Positions 36,903 to 44,944 of a DNA stretch of 64,000 nucleotides are shown in pieces (positions within the stretch are counted from its first letter, which is position 1; each line of letters starts with the position of its first letter). Source of the DNA: Jeotgalibacillus malaysiensis (lineage in GTDB: Bacteria; Bacillota; Bacilli; Bacillales; Jeotgalibacillaceae); assembly GCA_000818095.1 (NCBI GenBank), contig CP009416.1:2898501-2962500 (forward strand). Reading direction: 5' to 3'. The translations under genes and the position numbers were made by a program. The notes under the pieces were generated by a model. It ran no database searches. It saw nothing but the letters and a program-made list of their open reading frames with translations, and was not told the origin of the DNA.

Positions 36903-37274
36903 TTATAATACTTTTGCAATCGCAATAATCAGGCAAACCCAGCCGCCTAAGAATAATAGGCCGCCGATTGGTGTGATGGCGCCAAGCACGCTGATGCCAG
37001 TCAGACTTAATACATAAAGGCTTCCTGAGAAGAATACAATTCCTCCGACAAATAACCAGCCTGCAGTACCGAAAAGGCCTGATGCAGGAAGTGTTCCGAT
37101 TAATACGCCTGTAATTAAGATCGCTGTTGCGTGGAACATCTGATATTGAACGGCTGTGTTCCAGGTATCAAGATATTTCGGCTCTACTCTGCCTTCAAGT
37201 GCATGGGCACCGAATGCTCCGAGCGCGACTGATAAAAATGCGTTAATTGCACCAATGATTAATAGAATTTTCAT
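36903..37274 (-). CDS. ywdK: DUF423 membrane protein YwdK
   Basis: 123 residues with four membrane segments. The N-terminal family motif ALGAFGAHALEGR near residue 18-30 is characteristic of DUF423. Function unknown. Start after GAAAGGAAG. Adjacent to gerQ (ywdL), as in B. subtilis. Confidence 0.9.
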   Translation of the reverse strand: MKILLIIGAINAFLSVALGAFGAHALEGRVEPKYLDTWNTAVQYQMFHATAILITGVLIGTLPASGLFGTAGWLFVGGIVFFSGSLYVLSLTGISVLGAITPIGGLLFLGGWVCLIIAIAKVL

Positions 37275-37306
37275 TTGAGACTTCCTTTCTTGGATTTAAC
37301 TATGAA

Positions 37307-37440
37307 AAGCGCTTATGATTTCCGCTACAGGCGGACGCTTTCCGGACGGTGGTTGCTGAGCCTCCTCACCTCCGGTTGCGGGGTCTCAGCGTCCCACTAA
37401 TCGTCCCGGAGTCGCCGCCCTACGCTCCAATCAACGCTTT
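37307..37440. repeat. Family P palindromic repeat, copy 12
   Basis: Arms AGCGCTTATGATTTCCGC and CCAATCAACGCTT; GGCGGACGCTTTCCGGACGG and CGTCCCGGAGTCGCCGCC. Almost the same as copy 1. A second, internally deleted copy follows at 37503-37560 (GTCCTTGCAG, GACGGAGACTCCCGCC, AAAGGAC). Confidence 0.87.
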
Positions 37441-37578
37441 GTGAAATTAATTATAATTAAGTAAGTGATCGTCGTTTTTATGACTTTATATTACTAGTTC
37501 ATACTCAGCTTGTCCTTGCAGTGGGGGACGGAGACTCCCGCCCCAGGAAAGGACACGCGTTATTAAGCACTACTCACT

Positions 37579-37866
37579 TTAAAAATCAAACAGCGAATCG
37601 CCATTGCCGCCGTCTGTTTCGATCGGCTTTTCCTGCAGCGGACTTGGCTGCTGATAGGATTGGATCTGCTGCGGCTGCACCGGCTGCTGGATCGGCGCAG
37701 GCTGAGTTCTTACAGGTGCTGAAGCAGATTCCTCCTGCCCAAGCGCAAGCTCACATAACGTCTGGATTGAACGCAAATGCTCGCACTGACGACCTGGCGA
37801 GGCGCCCTGTGCTTTATTCGCTTCCTGCGCAATTTTCTGAAGCAGCTGTTCATATGAAATGTTCAT
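37579..37866 (-). CDS. ywdI: YwdI family protein
   Basis: 95 residues. Residues 1-45 form a helical pair (SYEQLLQKIAQEANKAQG; REHLRSIQTLCELALG-like) that is the conserved part of the YwdI/DUF5327 family; residues 50-85 are a Gln/Pro-rich low-complexity tail. Function unknown. Its ATG overlaps the stop of the preceding small Cys-rich gene. Part of a ung-centred operon with the same order in B. subtilis. Confidence 0.8.
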   Translation of the reverse strand: MNISYEQLLQKIAQEANKAQGASPGRQCEHLRSIQTLCELALGQEESASAPVRTQPAPIQQPVQPQQIQSYQQPSPLQEKPIETDGGNGDSLFDF

Positions 37867-38051
37867 ATCTGTCTCCTCCCCTGCTTTGGTTCAAATGCAT
37901 AGCATTGATGTCCTGATGCCCTGAACACTTCTAATGATGGAAGGTGTCTGGTTTTGAACCCATGAGCTTTACATCCCTTGGGAAAGTTCGGATCCCAAGT
38001 GACATAATAGTATTTACACGCATTACAGTTAATACGCTTTGATTCAGTCAA
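37863..38051 (-). CDS. Small Cys-rich (putative metal-binding) protein between ung and ywdI
   Basis: About 62 residues from a TTG eight bases after AAGGGGG; a TTG 18 bp upstream is the alternative. Four cysteines are spaced as a possible zinc site: NCNACKYYYVTWDPNFP, KGCKAHGF and HQCYAFEP. I recognise the arrangement as a conserved hypothetical protein of bacilli but know no function. It starts 15 bp after the ung stop and overlaps ywdI, so it belongs to the same transcript. Confidence 0.75.
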   Translation of the reverse strand: MTESKRINCNACKYYYVTWDPNFPKGCKAHGFKTRHLPSLEVFRASGHQCYAFEPKQGRRQI

Positions 38052-38065
38052 AACGGATGCCCCCT

Positions 38066-38737
38066 TCAATCAAGTGACCAGTCGATCGGGTCGATGCCGT
38101 GCTCTTTTAAAAATGCGTTCGTTTTGGAAAATGGCTGACTGCCGAAAAATCCTCTGTGTGCAGCGAGCGGACTTGGATGTGGCGAATTGATAATCAAATG
38201 CTTATTTGTATCAATCAGCCTACTTTTAGCCTGCGCGGGCTTGCCCCATAAAATAAACACAAGCGGTTCTTCTCTCTCGCCTAAAAGTCTGATTGCTTCA
38301 TCTGTAATCTGCTCCCAGCCTTTTCCCTTATGTGAATGAGCCTGTCCTTCTTTTACTGTCAGGACGGTATTCAGTAAGAGAACGCCTTCGTCTGCCCACT
38401 TTGTTAAATCTCCGGACTTTGGCGGATCAACATTTACATCTTCCTTCAGCTCTTTAAAAATGTTTTGCAGTGATGGCGGAATTTTCGTCCCTTCTTGCAC
38501 TGAAAAGCTCAGTCCATGCGCCTGACCTTCTCCATGATACGGATCCTGGCCCAGAATAACTGCTTTTACTTTATGAAAAGGTGTTCGCTTGAATGCTTCA
38601 TAAATGTCATTCATCGGTGGAAATACTTTACCTGAGCCATATTCCTGCTTAAGAAATTCTCTTAACTGCTGGTACGACGGTTTATCAAAGACCGGCTGAA
38701 GCTGATCCTGCCAATCGTTTTGAATATTAACACCCAT
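38066..38737 (-). CDS. ung: Uracil-DNA glycosylase
   Basis: 223 residues, full length. Active-site GQDPYHGEGQAHGLSFSV near 62 carries the catalytic Asp, and the DNA-intercalation loop HPSPLAAHRGFFGS near 186 carries the catalytic His. It removes uracil from DNA to start base-excision repair. Start after GAGGTGATCATTT. Followed by the small Cys-rich protein and ywdI. Confidence 0.98.
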   Translation of the reverse strand: MGVNIQNDWQDQLQPVFDKPSYQQLREFLKQEYGSGKVFPPMNDIYEAFKRTPFHKVKAVILGQDPYHGEGQAHGLSFSVQEGTKIPPSLQNIFKELKEDVNVDPPKSGDLTKWADEGVLLLNTVLTVKEGQAHSHKGKGWEQITDEAIRLLGEREEPLVFILWGKPAQAKSRLIDTNKHLIINSPHPSPLAAHRGFFGSQPFSKTNAFLKEHGIDPIDWSLD

Positions 38738-38751
38738 AAATGATCACCTCG

Positions 38752-39360
38752 TTATTCGAAAGTTATGTTTGCATCGTACCCGGTCAATTCAAAGAACTCT
38801 TCTAATGCCAGTTCAGCATTGATTTCAGCCCGCTCTAGTACACCCTGCTCAATCGCCTCTTTTTTTATTTTCTCTTGTGCTGCAGCAATATAATCTACAC
38901 TTTCCTCCATATTTACAGCACTACGGAAGATTCCTTCAGTTGTAATAGCTTCCACTTCATCAGCCTGAATAGCAGGTTCCTGAAGTAATTTTGCACGCGG
39001 CAGTGTCAGAGAAACCGTTCTCTCATTTTCATTCACTTCAATATCGTCTTCTGATAATTGATCCATATCAATACCAGCAAGCACTGTACCCGGTACCACT
39101 AAAAAAACTCTGCGCTCCGTGCCCGGTATTTCCCACTTAATATCTAGTCCGAAGACCTCGTTATCTTTTTCATCAATGACTGTTTTAACGAAGGCCTGGG
39201 AAGTTGCAAGAGCATTCATGTCCTTAATTTGTTCGACAAAAGTCGCTGACCTCTGCTGCTGATTATCACCAAACATATATTGATAGCCTAAGATTAATCC
39301 TCCTGCAATTACAATTAAAAATAATATTCCAAACACTAAACTTTTCAAACCTTTGCTCAT
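38752..39360 (-). CDS. DUF4230 membrane-anchored protein
   Basis: 202 residues from the ATG of MSKGLKSLVFG. One N-terminal membrane segment (LVFGILFLIVIAGGLILGY) is followed by a soluble domain with the DUF4230 look (VEQIKDMNALATSQAFVKTV; RRVFLVVPGTVLAGIDM; VSLTLPRAKLLQEPAI). Predicted outside the cell with an N-in anchor. Function unknown. It lies 14 bases upstream of ung on the same strand, so it may head that operon. Confidence 0.78.
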   Translation of the reverse strand: MSKGLKSLVFGILFLIVIAGGLILGYQYMFGDNQQQRSATFVEQIKDMNALATSQAFVKTVIDEKDNEVFGLDIKWEIPGTERRVFLVVPGTVLAGIDMDQLSEDDIEVNENERTVSLTLPRAKLLQEPAIQADEVEAITTEGIFRSAVNMEESVDYIAAAQEKIKKEAIEQGVLERAEINAELALEEFFELTGYDANITFE

Positions 39361-39584
39361 ATCATCACCATATAACAGCATTCAGCTGGATTTTTTATTA
39401 CCATCACTCATTATACGGAATTTGCCGAACATTGGAAACCTGTTCCTGATATCAGGTGACATACAGTGCTTCCCCGTGACAAAACTCTGTCAAAATTCCT
39501 CACTATTTCCCGGGAAATGCAGGACGTTTTCAAACATTCCCTGCGCGTGCTATGATGGAGGAAATAATCTTTGGAGGGTTTTTT

Positions 39585-40424
39585 ATGTCTTTAAATAAAA
39601 CTTTAACAATCGCAGGTTCAGATACAAGCGGCGGTGCCGGTATTCAGGCTGATCTGAAAACATTTCAGGAGCATGGAACGTACGGTATGACGGCTCTTAC
39701 AACAGTAGTTACGATGGACCCGGCAAATCACTGGGCGCATAACGTTCATCCCCTGGCGATTGATACACTGAAAGCGCAGATCGACACTGCACTTTCTACA
39801 GGTATCTCTGCTTTAAAAACAGGTATGCTCGGATCAGTTGAAATCATTGAAACAGCAGCACAGGCAATTGATCGTGCTGAAACTGATAAAGTTGTGATCG
39901 ATCCGGTTATGGTTTGTAAGGGTGAGGATGAGGTACTGCACCCTGAGACGGTTGGCGCTATGCAGGAGCATTTGCTGCCGCGTGCAATGGTTGTCACGCC
40001 AAACCTGTTTGAAGCATGGCAGCTGTCAGGTGTCGGACCGATCCGCACGATTGATGATATGAAAGCTGCTGCAGCGAAAATAGTAGAAATGGGTGCAAAA
40101 TCTGTTGTTGTAAAAGGTGGCAAGCAGCTTGATCACGATAAAGCTGTTGACCTGTTTTATGATGGTGATACATTCACTTTACTAGAAGCCGAAAAAGCAG
40201 ATACTTCTTATAATCACGGCGCAGGCTGTACCTTTGCTGCTGCTATTACAGCTAACCTTGCAAATGGTCTTGAATTAAATGAAGCTGTATCAAATGCTAA
40301 AGAATTTGTTACTTCAGCCATTCATCACGGCTGGCGTTTAAATGAATATGTTGGACCTGTTATGCATGGTGCACATAGCCGTTTTGGCAAGGTAACTATT
40401 AACAAAGAAACGTTGAATGCGTAA
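39585..40424 (+). CDS. pdxK: Pyridoxine (pyridoxal/HMP) kinase PdxK
   Basis: 279 residues of the ThiD/PdxK ribokinase-like family: TIAGSDTSGGAGIQADLKT near 9, VVIDPVMVCKGEDEVL near 105 and the catalytic region YNHGAGCTFAAAITANL near 210. The VMVCKG and NHGAGCTF forms resemble B. subtilis PdxK (YwdB) more than ThiD, and the gene lies near ung as ywdB does. Start after TGGAGGG. An HMP kinase role cannot be excluded. Confidence 0.9.
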   Translation: MSLNKTLTIAGSDTSGGAGIQADLKTFQEHGTYGMTALTTVVTMDPANHWAHNVHPLAIDTLKAQIDTALSTGISALKTGMLGSVEIIETAAQAIDRAETDKVVIDPVMVCKGEDEVLHPETVGAMQEHLLPRAMVVTPNLFEAWQLSGVGPIRTIDDMKAAAAKIVEMGAKSVVVKGGKQLDHDKAVDLFYDGDTFTLLEAEKADTSYNHGAGCTFAAAITANLANGLELNEAVSNAKEFVTSAIHHGWRLNEYVGPVMHGAHSRFGKVTINKETLNA

Positions 40425-40495
40425 TGTAGAGTTTAGTTTTTCTATTTTAAGGAATACACGTAAGAAATAAGAATTCCTTAAAATGAGGTGAAACG

Positions 40496-40771
40496 ATGAT
40501 TAACTTTATTATCGCAATCGCTGTCGTGCTTGGTGTATTCGGCGGATTTTATCTGATTACCGGATCAATCGGGATCTCTGTGATCGCAGGACTGATTGGC
40601 GGTGTCATTGCTGTTATAGCGGTTGCTGCCTATACCGGCCAGCGCAAGCAGCAGATCAGCCAGAATAACGAAGCCCCACTCCATACGGACCGTACACCGG
40701 AAAGAGAAAATAAAACAGGTTATCACCCTGACAAAGAAAACGAACGCAAAATTAAAGATCCATCGAAATAA
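40496..40771 (+). CDS. Small membrane protein with charged tail
   Basis: 91 residues. Two hydrophobic segments (residues about 2-22 and 26-47, rich in Gly/Ile/Val) are followed by a hydrophilic, Lys/Glu/Asn-rich C-terminal tail. I recognise no family. AATGAGGTG precedes the ATG, and a terminator follows the stop at once, so it is a real monocistronic gene. Confidence 0.7.
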   Translation: MINFIIAIAVVLGVFGGFYLITGSIGISVIAGLIGGVIAVIAVAAYTGQRKQQISQNNEAPLHTDRTPERENKTGYHPDKENERKIKDPSK

Positions 40772-40796
40772 CAAAAAGCCGCCAAGCGGCTTTTTG
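40772..40796 (+). terminator. Terminator of the small membrane protein gene
   Basis: AAAAAGCCGC and GCGGCTTTTT pair around CAA, directly at the stop codon. Confidence 0.87.
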
Positions 40797-40885
40797 TTAT
40801 TTTCAGGAAAGACAAACAGCCTTTTCGCATTCCGGAACGTTTTGAAGTAAAATAGAGCATATGATTAAAGGCAAGGAGGAGCATC

Positions 40886-41236
40886 ATGGAGCCTGTCAAA
40901 ATAGATGACGTACAAAAATTGATTAACAGCTTTGCAAACAAGGAAGTATATATCCATTTAGAAACAACGAACGGGTCTTACGCTTCTCATTTCGATGAAA
41001 AGTTCTTCAATGCAGGAGCTTTTATCAGAAATGCAAAAGTAGAATACGAGCTGGGTAAAATTATCGGTGATCCGCCGTCCCGGGTCGGCCTGAAGCTTGG
41101 CGACCTTGGCTGGATATACGCTCAAGGCATCACACATTACGAACTTGATGATAAAGGGCGGCTGCTGATGGCTGGACACGACCATCAGGGAAAGCTCGCC
41201 GTCTCACTGCAAATCAGTGAAACACCTTTTGAGTAA
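40886..41236 (+). CDS. yojF: YojF (DUF1806), partner of BshB2
   Basis: 116 residues of the DUF1806 family (VYIHLETTNGSYASHFDEKF; FIRNAKVEYELGKIIG; GLKLGDLGWIYAQGITHYE). In B. subtilis yojF is cotranscribed with bshB2 (yojG). Structure resembles a small beta-barrel; role unknown, probably linked to bacillithiol. Start after AAGGAGGAG. Ends 18 bp before bshB2. Confidence 0.9.
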   Translation: MEPVKIDDVQKLINSFANKEVYIHLETTNGSYASHFDEKFFNAGAFIRNAKVEYELGKIIGDPPSRVGLKLGDLGWIYAQGITHYELDDKGRLLMAGHDHQGKLAVSLQISETPFE

Positions 41237-41254
41237 CAGGAAGGAGCCAGAAAT

Positions 41255-41938
41255 ATGATTGAACAGGAAAATCACGTGCTAGTCGTGTTCCCTCACCCCG
41301 ACGATGAAGCGTTCGGCGTATCCGGCACGATTGCATCACATATAAAAAATGGTACAGGTGTAACTTATGCATGTCTGACACTTGGCCAAATGGGAAGAAA
41401 CCTCGGCAACCCGCCATTTGCAACAAGAGAATCTCTTCCTGATATCCGTAAAAAAGAATTAAAAGCCGCTGCAGATGCAATGGGTCTCACTGACCTTCGC
41501 ATGATGGGTCTGCGGGATAAAACAGTTGAATTTGAAGATGATGAATATATGGTGGAAATGATGGAATCACTGATTCAGGAAACCAATCCTTCACTCGTGA
41601 TTACATTTTATCCTGACTACTGTGTTCACCCCGACCATGAAGCAACTGCCCGAGCGGTTGTCAGAGCGGTTCACCGGATGAATGAGAGTGACCGGCCAAA
41701 GCTTCATTGTGTGGCGTTCGCCAATAACACAGCTGAAGAGCTAGGCGAACCGGATGTCATTAATGATGTGACAGATGTGATGGATGTAAAACTAAACGCA
41801 ATGCGCGCACACATCTCACAAACAGCCTGGATGCTTGAGGATCTTGAGAAAAGACTTGGAGAAAATGATCCTGAGGCGATTCAGTGGGTGACGCAGGAGC
41901 GGTTTTTTGAATATCGATTTGATCAGGGGTATAAGTAG
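41255..41938 (+). CDS. bshB2: Bacillithiol biosynthesis deacetylase BshB2
   Basis: 227 residues of the PIG-L/LmbE zinc-deacetylase family. Zinc ligands are in VVFPHPDDEAFGVSG near 12 (HPDD) and in YCVHPDHEATARAV near 127. It deacetylates GlcNAc-malate (or bacillithiol S-conjugates), the second step of bacillithiol synthesis. Start after AGGAAGGAG. Encoded after yojF. Its stop codon is followed directly by a family S repeat. Confidence 0.93.
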   Translation: MIEQENHVLVVFPHPDDEAFGVSGTIASHIKNGTGVTYACLTLGQMGRNLGNPPFATRESLPDIRKKELKAAADAMGLTDLRMMGLRDKTVEFEDDEYMVEMMESLIQETNPSLVITFYPDYCVHPDHEATARAVVRAVHRMNESDRPKLHCVAFANNTAEELGEPDVINDVTDVMDVKLNAMRAHISQTAWMLEDLEKRLGENDPEAIQWVTQERFFEYRFDQGYK

Positions 41939-42110
41939 AAAAGCGAAAGGCGCTTGTTCAGCTCCGACAGACATAAGACGCGGAGCGGAAAACGGGTGGT
42001 TTGTCCCGTTTACCGATTCGTGGCTTATGATCCGAGGAGCTAGCGCCTGCAGCTGGATCAAGTAGAAAAGCGTAAGCAGGCGTTTAGGTCGTGGGGCAAG
42101 TCCAGCTGCT
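41939..42110. repeat. Post-stop hairpin repeat (family S), copy 2 plus a truncated copy
   Basis: GAAAAGCGAAAGGCGC, ACATAAGACGCGGAGCGG, a hairpin ACGGG/CCCGT and GTGGCTTATGATCCGAGG, ending about 42057. From 42063 a second start GAAAAGCGTAAGCAGGCG is cut off after about 45 bp. Confidence 0.83.
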
Positions 42111-42112
42111 AT

Positions 42113-42330
42113 TTGGAAGTGACCCGAGAATTGGTGAAGGTGAACCGAGATCATGCATACCCGACCCGAGAAACTGAGTTCTAATCGGATATGACCCGAG
42201 ATTTCGTAAAGGTGACCCGAAAATGCTCGAATCCGACCTGAAAATCACTCGAGGTGACCCGAAAATGCTCGAATCCGACCTGAAAATCACTCGAGGTGAC
42301 CCGAAATCCAGAATCCGCCCGAAACCACAT
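42113..42330 (+). repeat. 21-bp phased array I (GTGACCCGAAA motif) with a perfect 42-bp duplication
   Basis: TGAC or CGAC motifs at 42121, 42142, 42163, then a 30-bp step to 42193, then 42214, 42235, 42256, 42277 and 42298. Within it 42213-42254 and 42255-42296 are identical 42-bp units. It lies between the convergent bshB2 and the sugar kinase gene, right after a family S repeat, as array F does. Confidence 0.9.
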
Positions 42331-42351
42331 CACCTCTATTCTCACATAATA

Positions 42352-42405
42352 AAAAAGCCCGTTTGGACCTATACGACAACAGTCGCTCTCCAAACGGGCT
42401 TTTTA
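42352..42405. terminator. Bidirectional terminator
   Basis: AAAAAAGCCCGTTTGGA and TCCAAACGGGCTTTTT form a long stem with A and T runs on each side; it serves the sugar kinase gene and possibly bshB2. Confidence 0.87.
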
Positions 42406-43338
42406 TTATTTCTTCAATTCCTCAATCGTCGGCAGGGCAGTCATCGCCCCCTTCACAGACGCAGCAAGTGCACCTGAATGACTCGCAAACTCCACCATCT
42501 TAACAGCCTGGTCAAGCTTCAGATCACGTACTTCCCCATCAAACTCGTGTAATGAATACAGCATACCGGATACAAATGCATCGCCTGCTCCCGTTGTATC
42601 CACTACCTGAACTTTTTCAGCCGGTACGTGACGGGTTTCTGTTTGTGTGAATACCCAGCTGCCTTCAGCACCCATTGTAATGAGAAGCAGCGGAATGCCA
42701 AACTGTTTTAAAACCTCAGCACCTTTTTGAATATCCTCAGTACCTGTTAAAAATTCCAGCTCTTCTTCTGAAATTTTCACAACATCAGCCTGATCGAGCA
42801 TTGAGGAGATCGTTCTCCGCGCTTCCTCTTCATTCGGCCACAGTGACATGCGGAGGTTTGGATCATATGAGATCATCATGCCTTTTTCACGTGCCAGTTC
42901 AACAGCCTTTTTCGTTGCTGTTTTAGAAGGTTCACTGATCATGGAAATAGAGCCAAAATGAAGGATTTTTGCTTCTTCAAAAAGAGCCGGATCAAGCTCA
43001 TCTGCTTTTAAAAATCTGTCAGCACTTGGATCTATGTAAAAGTCAAAGCTTCGTTCGCCGTTATCAAGCGTGACGAACACTGCCCCTGTACGATGTTCCT
43101 GATCAAAGTGAAGGTGATCTGTATTTACACCATAGTCATGTAGTGTACGTGCTAAAAATCTGCCAAGTACATCCTCCCCTACTTTTCCTGCAAAGTAAGA
43201 TGGCAGACCAAGACGTGCTACACCGACAGCAACGTTAGCCGGTGCACCGCCCGGGCTTTTATAATAGTAGTCATTTGTTTCATCTGTTGGAATAAAATCA
43301 ATTAATGCTTCACCTAATGAAATAACACCTTTTTTCAT
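42406..43338 (-). CDS. PfkB-family carbohydrate kinase (fructokinase-like)
   Basis: 310 residues. N-terminal SLGEALIDFIP, YYKSPGGAPANVAVGVARLG near 28 with the PfkB glycines, and VVDTTGAGDAFVSGMLYSL near 253 with the catalytic Asp. It transfers phosphate from ATP to a sugar, most likely fructose; 2-keto-3-deoxygluconate or aminoimidazole riboside are other family substrates. Start after CAGGAGG. Single gene, with no transporter beside it. Confidence 0.88.
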   Translation of the reverse strand: MKKGVISLGEALIDFIPTDETNDYYYKSPGGAPANVAVGVARLGLPSYFAGKVGEDVLGRFLARTLHDYGVNTDHLHFDQEHRTGAVFVTLDNGERSFDFYIDPSADRFLKADELDPALFEEAKILHFGSISMISEPSKTATKKAVELAREKGMMISYDPNLRMSLWPNEEEARRTISSMLDQADVVKISEEELEFLTGTEDIQKGAEVLKQFGIPLLLITMGAEGSWVFTQTETRHVPAEKVQVVDTTGAGDAFVSGMLYSLHEFDGEVRDLKLDQAVKMVEFASHSGALAASVKGAMTALPTIEELKK

Positions 43339-43385
43339 CTGAAATCCTCCTGTGACGATATAATAGTTAAAAGTTTATCATATAA

Positions 43386-43421
43386 CAAAAAAACAAGCCG
43401 CTCCTAATACAGGATACGGCT
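43386..43421 (-). terminator. Terminator of the HAD phosphatase gene
   Basis: AGCCGTATCCTG pairs with AGGAGCGGCT, followed by a T7 run on the minus strand. Confidence 0.83.
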
Positions 43422-43426
43422 CAGAA

Positions 43427-44296
43427 TTATACTTTTGCTTCTGTTTCAGTTAATTTACGGATTGCTTTTGCTACGCCCTCTTCACGGTTCGTTGTAGTGA
43501 CAAAGCGGCAGATTTCTTGAATGTCCTTAGGTGCATTTCCCATCGCAACTGACCACCCGGCGAGCTTCATCATAGAGACGTCATTGTAATTATCACCGAT
43601 TGCCATTACGTCTTTCGGATCAATGCCGCGCTGCTTGACATACCAGTCGAGCGCAATGCCTTTTTGAGCTTTCACACTGGTGATCTCAAGATTTTCTTTA
43701 CCTGATGAGCTGATCGCAAGGCCGCCCATCTCATTCAGCGCTTCCTTCGCCTGCTCGAGCTTTTCAGGCTTTGATGAAAAGGCAAGAAATTTGTAGACTG
43801 TTTCTGAAGAATTAAAAACATCATGATAGTTATCCACTACATGAACGTGACCGTCATCATAACGGTTTGCTGCTTCCTCTTTTACGTGAGGGAGCGGTGT
43901 ATCCGGGTTAGATGTGAGGAAAATATCGATTAACAGCTGAATTCCGTGTTCTTTATGGTTTGTATACGTTCCATTTTCAGTATAAATCTCAAAATACACA
44001 TCCAGCTTTTCAAGTGCTTCTGCTGCACTTTCAGCTTTTTCCGCGCTCAGACCTTCCTGATACAGCTGTTTTCCTTCTGTATCACGGATCTCTGCTCCAT
44101 TTACTACGATGAGAGGAAGTGACAGACCCGCCTGCTTAATAGGCAGTACCGCTTCTTTATATGATCTGCCGGTTGCTATAATTACTTCAATTCCGGCATC
44201 TTTCGCTTCTTTTATTGCGCTGATCGTTTCCTGACCAACTTCGTGACTGCCGTTCAGCAGCGTACCATCCATATCAGATGCAATTAGCTTAATCAT
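43427..44296 (-). CDS. Cof-type HAD-IIB sugar phosphatase
   Basis: 289 residues. HAD motif I ASDMDGTLLNGSHEV near 7, motif II ATGRSYKEAV near 42, motif III Lys near 215 and motif IV AIGDNYNDVSMM near 235, with the C2 cap typical of YidA/Cof proteins. It hydrolyses sugar phosphates or similar; the exact substrate is not readable from sequence. Start after GAAGGTG. Confidence 0.9.
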   Translation of the reverse strand: MIKLIASDMDGTLLNGSHEVGQETISAIKEAKDAGIEVIIATGRSYKEAVLPIKQAGLSLPLIVVNGAEIRDTEGKQLYQEGLSAEKAESAAEALEKLDVYFEIYTENGTYTNHKEHGIQLLIDIFLTSNPDTPLPHVKEEAANRYDDGHVHVVDNYHDVFNSSETVYKFLAFSSKPEKLEQAKEALNEMGGLAISSSGKENLEITSVKAQKGIALDWYVKQRGIDPKDVMAIGDNYNDVSMMKLAGWSVAMGNAPKDIQEICRFVTTTNREEGVAKAIRKLTETEAKV

Positions 44297-44406
44297 CTTT
44301 TCACCTTCTTATCGTTGATTGAACCATTGTATCATAGCGTTCCAATTGGAAACCTTTTCAATGCTCAGTCTTTACAATTATTATACAATTAAAAAAATGT
44401 CTTTGT

Positions 44407-44464
44407 TAAAGTGGGCTGTTGATTGCAGCGAGAGGGGGACTCTTTCCGCTCCAATTACCATCTG
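44407..44464. repeat. Family P repeat, internally deleted copy 14
   Basis: GGGCTGTTGATTGCAGCG, GGGGGACTCTTTCCGCTCC, then AATTACC; the central third of the repeat is missing. Confidence 0.6.
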
Positions 44465-44502
44465 TGCAAAACGTTGATCTTTAACATGGCTCAAAACAAA
44501 AT

Positions 44503-44526
44503 AAAAAACAGCAGATATCTGCTGTT
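44503..44526 (-). terminator. Terminator of the sda-like gene
   Basis: The perfect palindrome AACAGCAGATATCTGCTGTT overlaps the stop codon and is followed by TTTTTTATTTTG on the minus strand. Confidence 0.85.
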
Positions 44527-44659
44527 ACGAACATAATAGTGCCCTGAGGCCTCTTTTTTCCGCTTCTCTTTCTAATAGTTGTATGAAGTCCTTGGCAAGG
44601 TTCAGCTTTTTCGCTGATTCCAGTGCTTCAAGAAGCTTTTCATATGATAAATGACCCAT
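44525..44659 (-). CDS. sda: Sda-like inhibitor of sporulation histidine kinases
   Basis: A 44-residue peptide. MGHLSYEKLLEALESAKKLN and the following DFIQLLEREAEKRGL match the helical-hairpin pattern of Sda (LSDELLIESY, DFIELIENEIKRR). In B. subtilis Sda binds KinA and KinB and blocks their autophosphorylation when DNA replication is disturbed. A GTG three codons upstream, better placed behind GAGGTGGG, may be the true start. A DnaA-box-like TTATCCATT lies at 44759-44767 in the promoter region, as expected for a DnaA-responsive gene, but with two mismatches. A terminator follows directly. Confidence 0.75.
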   Translation of the reverse strand: MGHLSYEKLLEALESAKKLNLAKDFIQLLEREAEKRGLRALLCS

Positions 44660-44818
44660 TGTATCCACTCAAGACCCACCTCACGTTTCTTCTCTCGTAA
44701 TAATAACTTCCCCTAATAATTTCTTATCTAAACGTAACTTTGTGAAAAAATGTGAATGTTATCCATTTAGTGATTCAGAAGATGATTGCCTAACTGATTT
44801 GAACGTGTTTAAATTGAG

Positions 44819-44833
44819 TTGGAAGCGCTTACT
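44819..44833 (+). promoter_or_regulatory. cre site upstream of the YjiH-type gene
   Basis: TTGGAAGCGCTTACT matches the CcpA cre consensus at all fixed positions. It is 112 bp upstream of the ATG. I could not place a convincing promoter around it. Confidence 0.7.
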
Positions 44834-44944
44834 ATAAGTTTTCTCAGTTAAACATTGATTTCACAGGGGGTGTGAATTAAAATTGAGTTTGGTTTATTTT
44901 TATTCACTTTATCTTAATCAGTCCATTCATAAAGGAGAAAAACG

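Noticed and set aside
21387-42330. Phased arrays as CRISPR arrays
   Set aside because: The constant part is only 4-11 bases, the variable part about 10-16, units are degenerate, and no cas genes are present.
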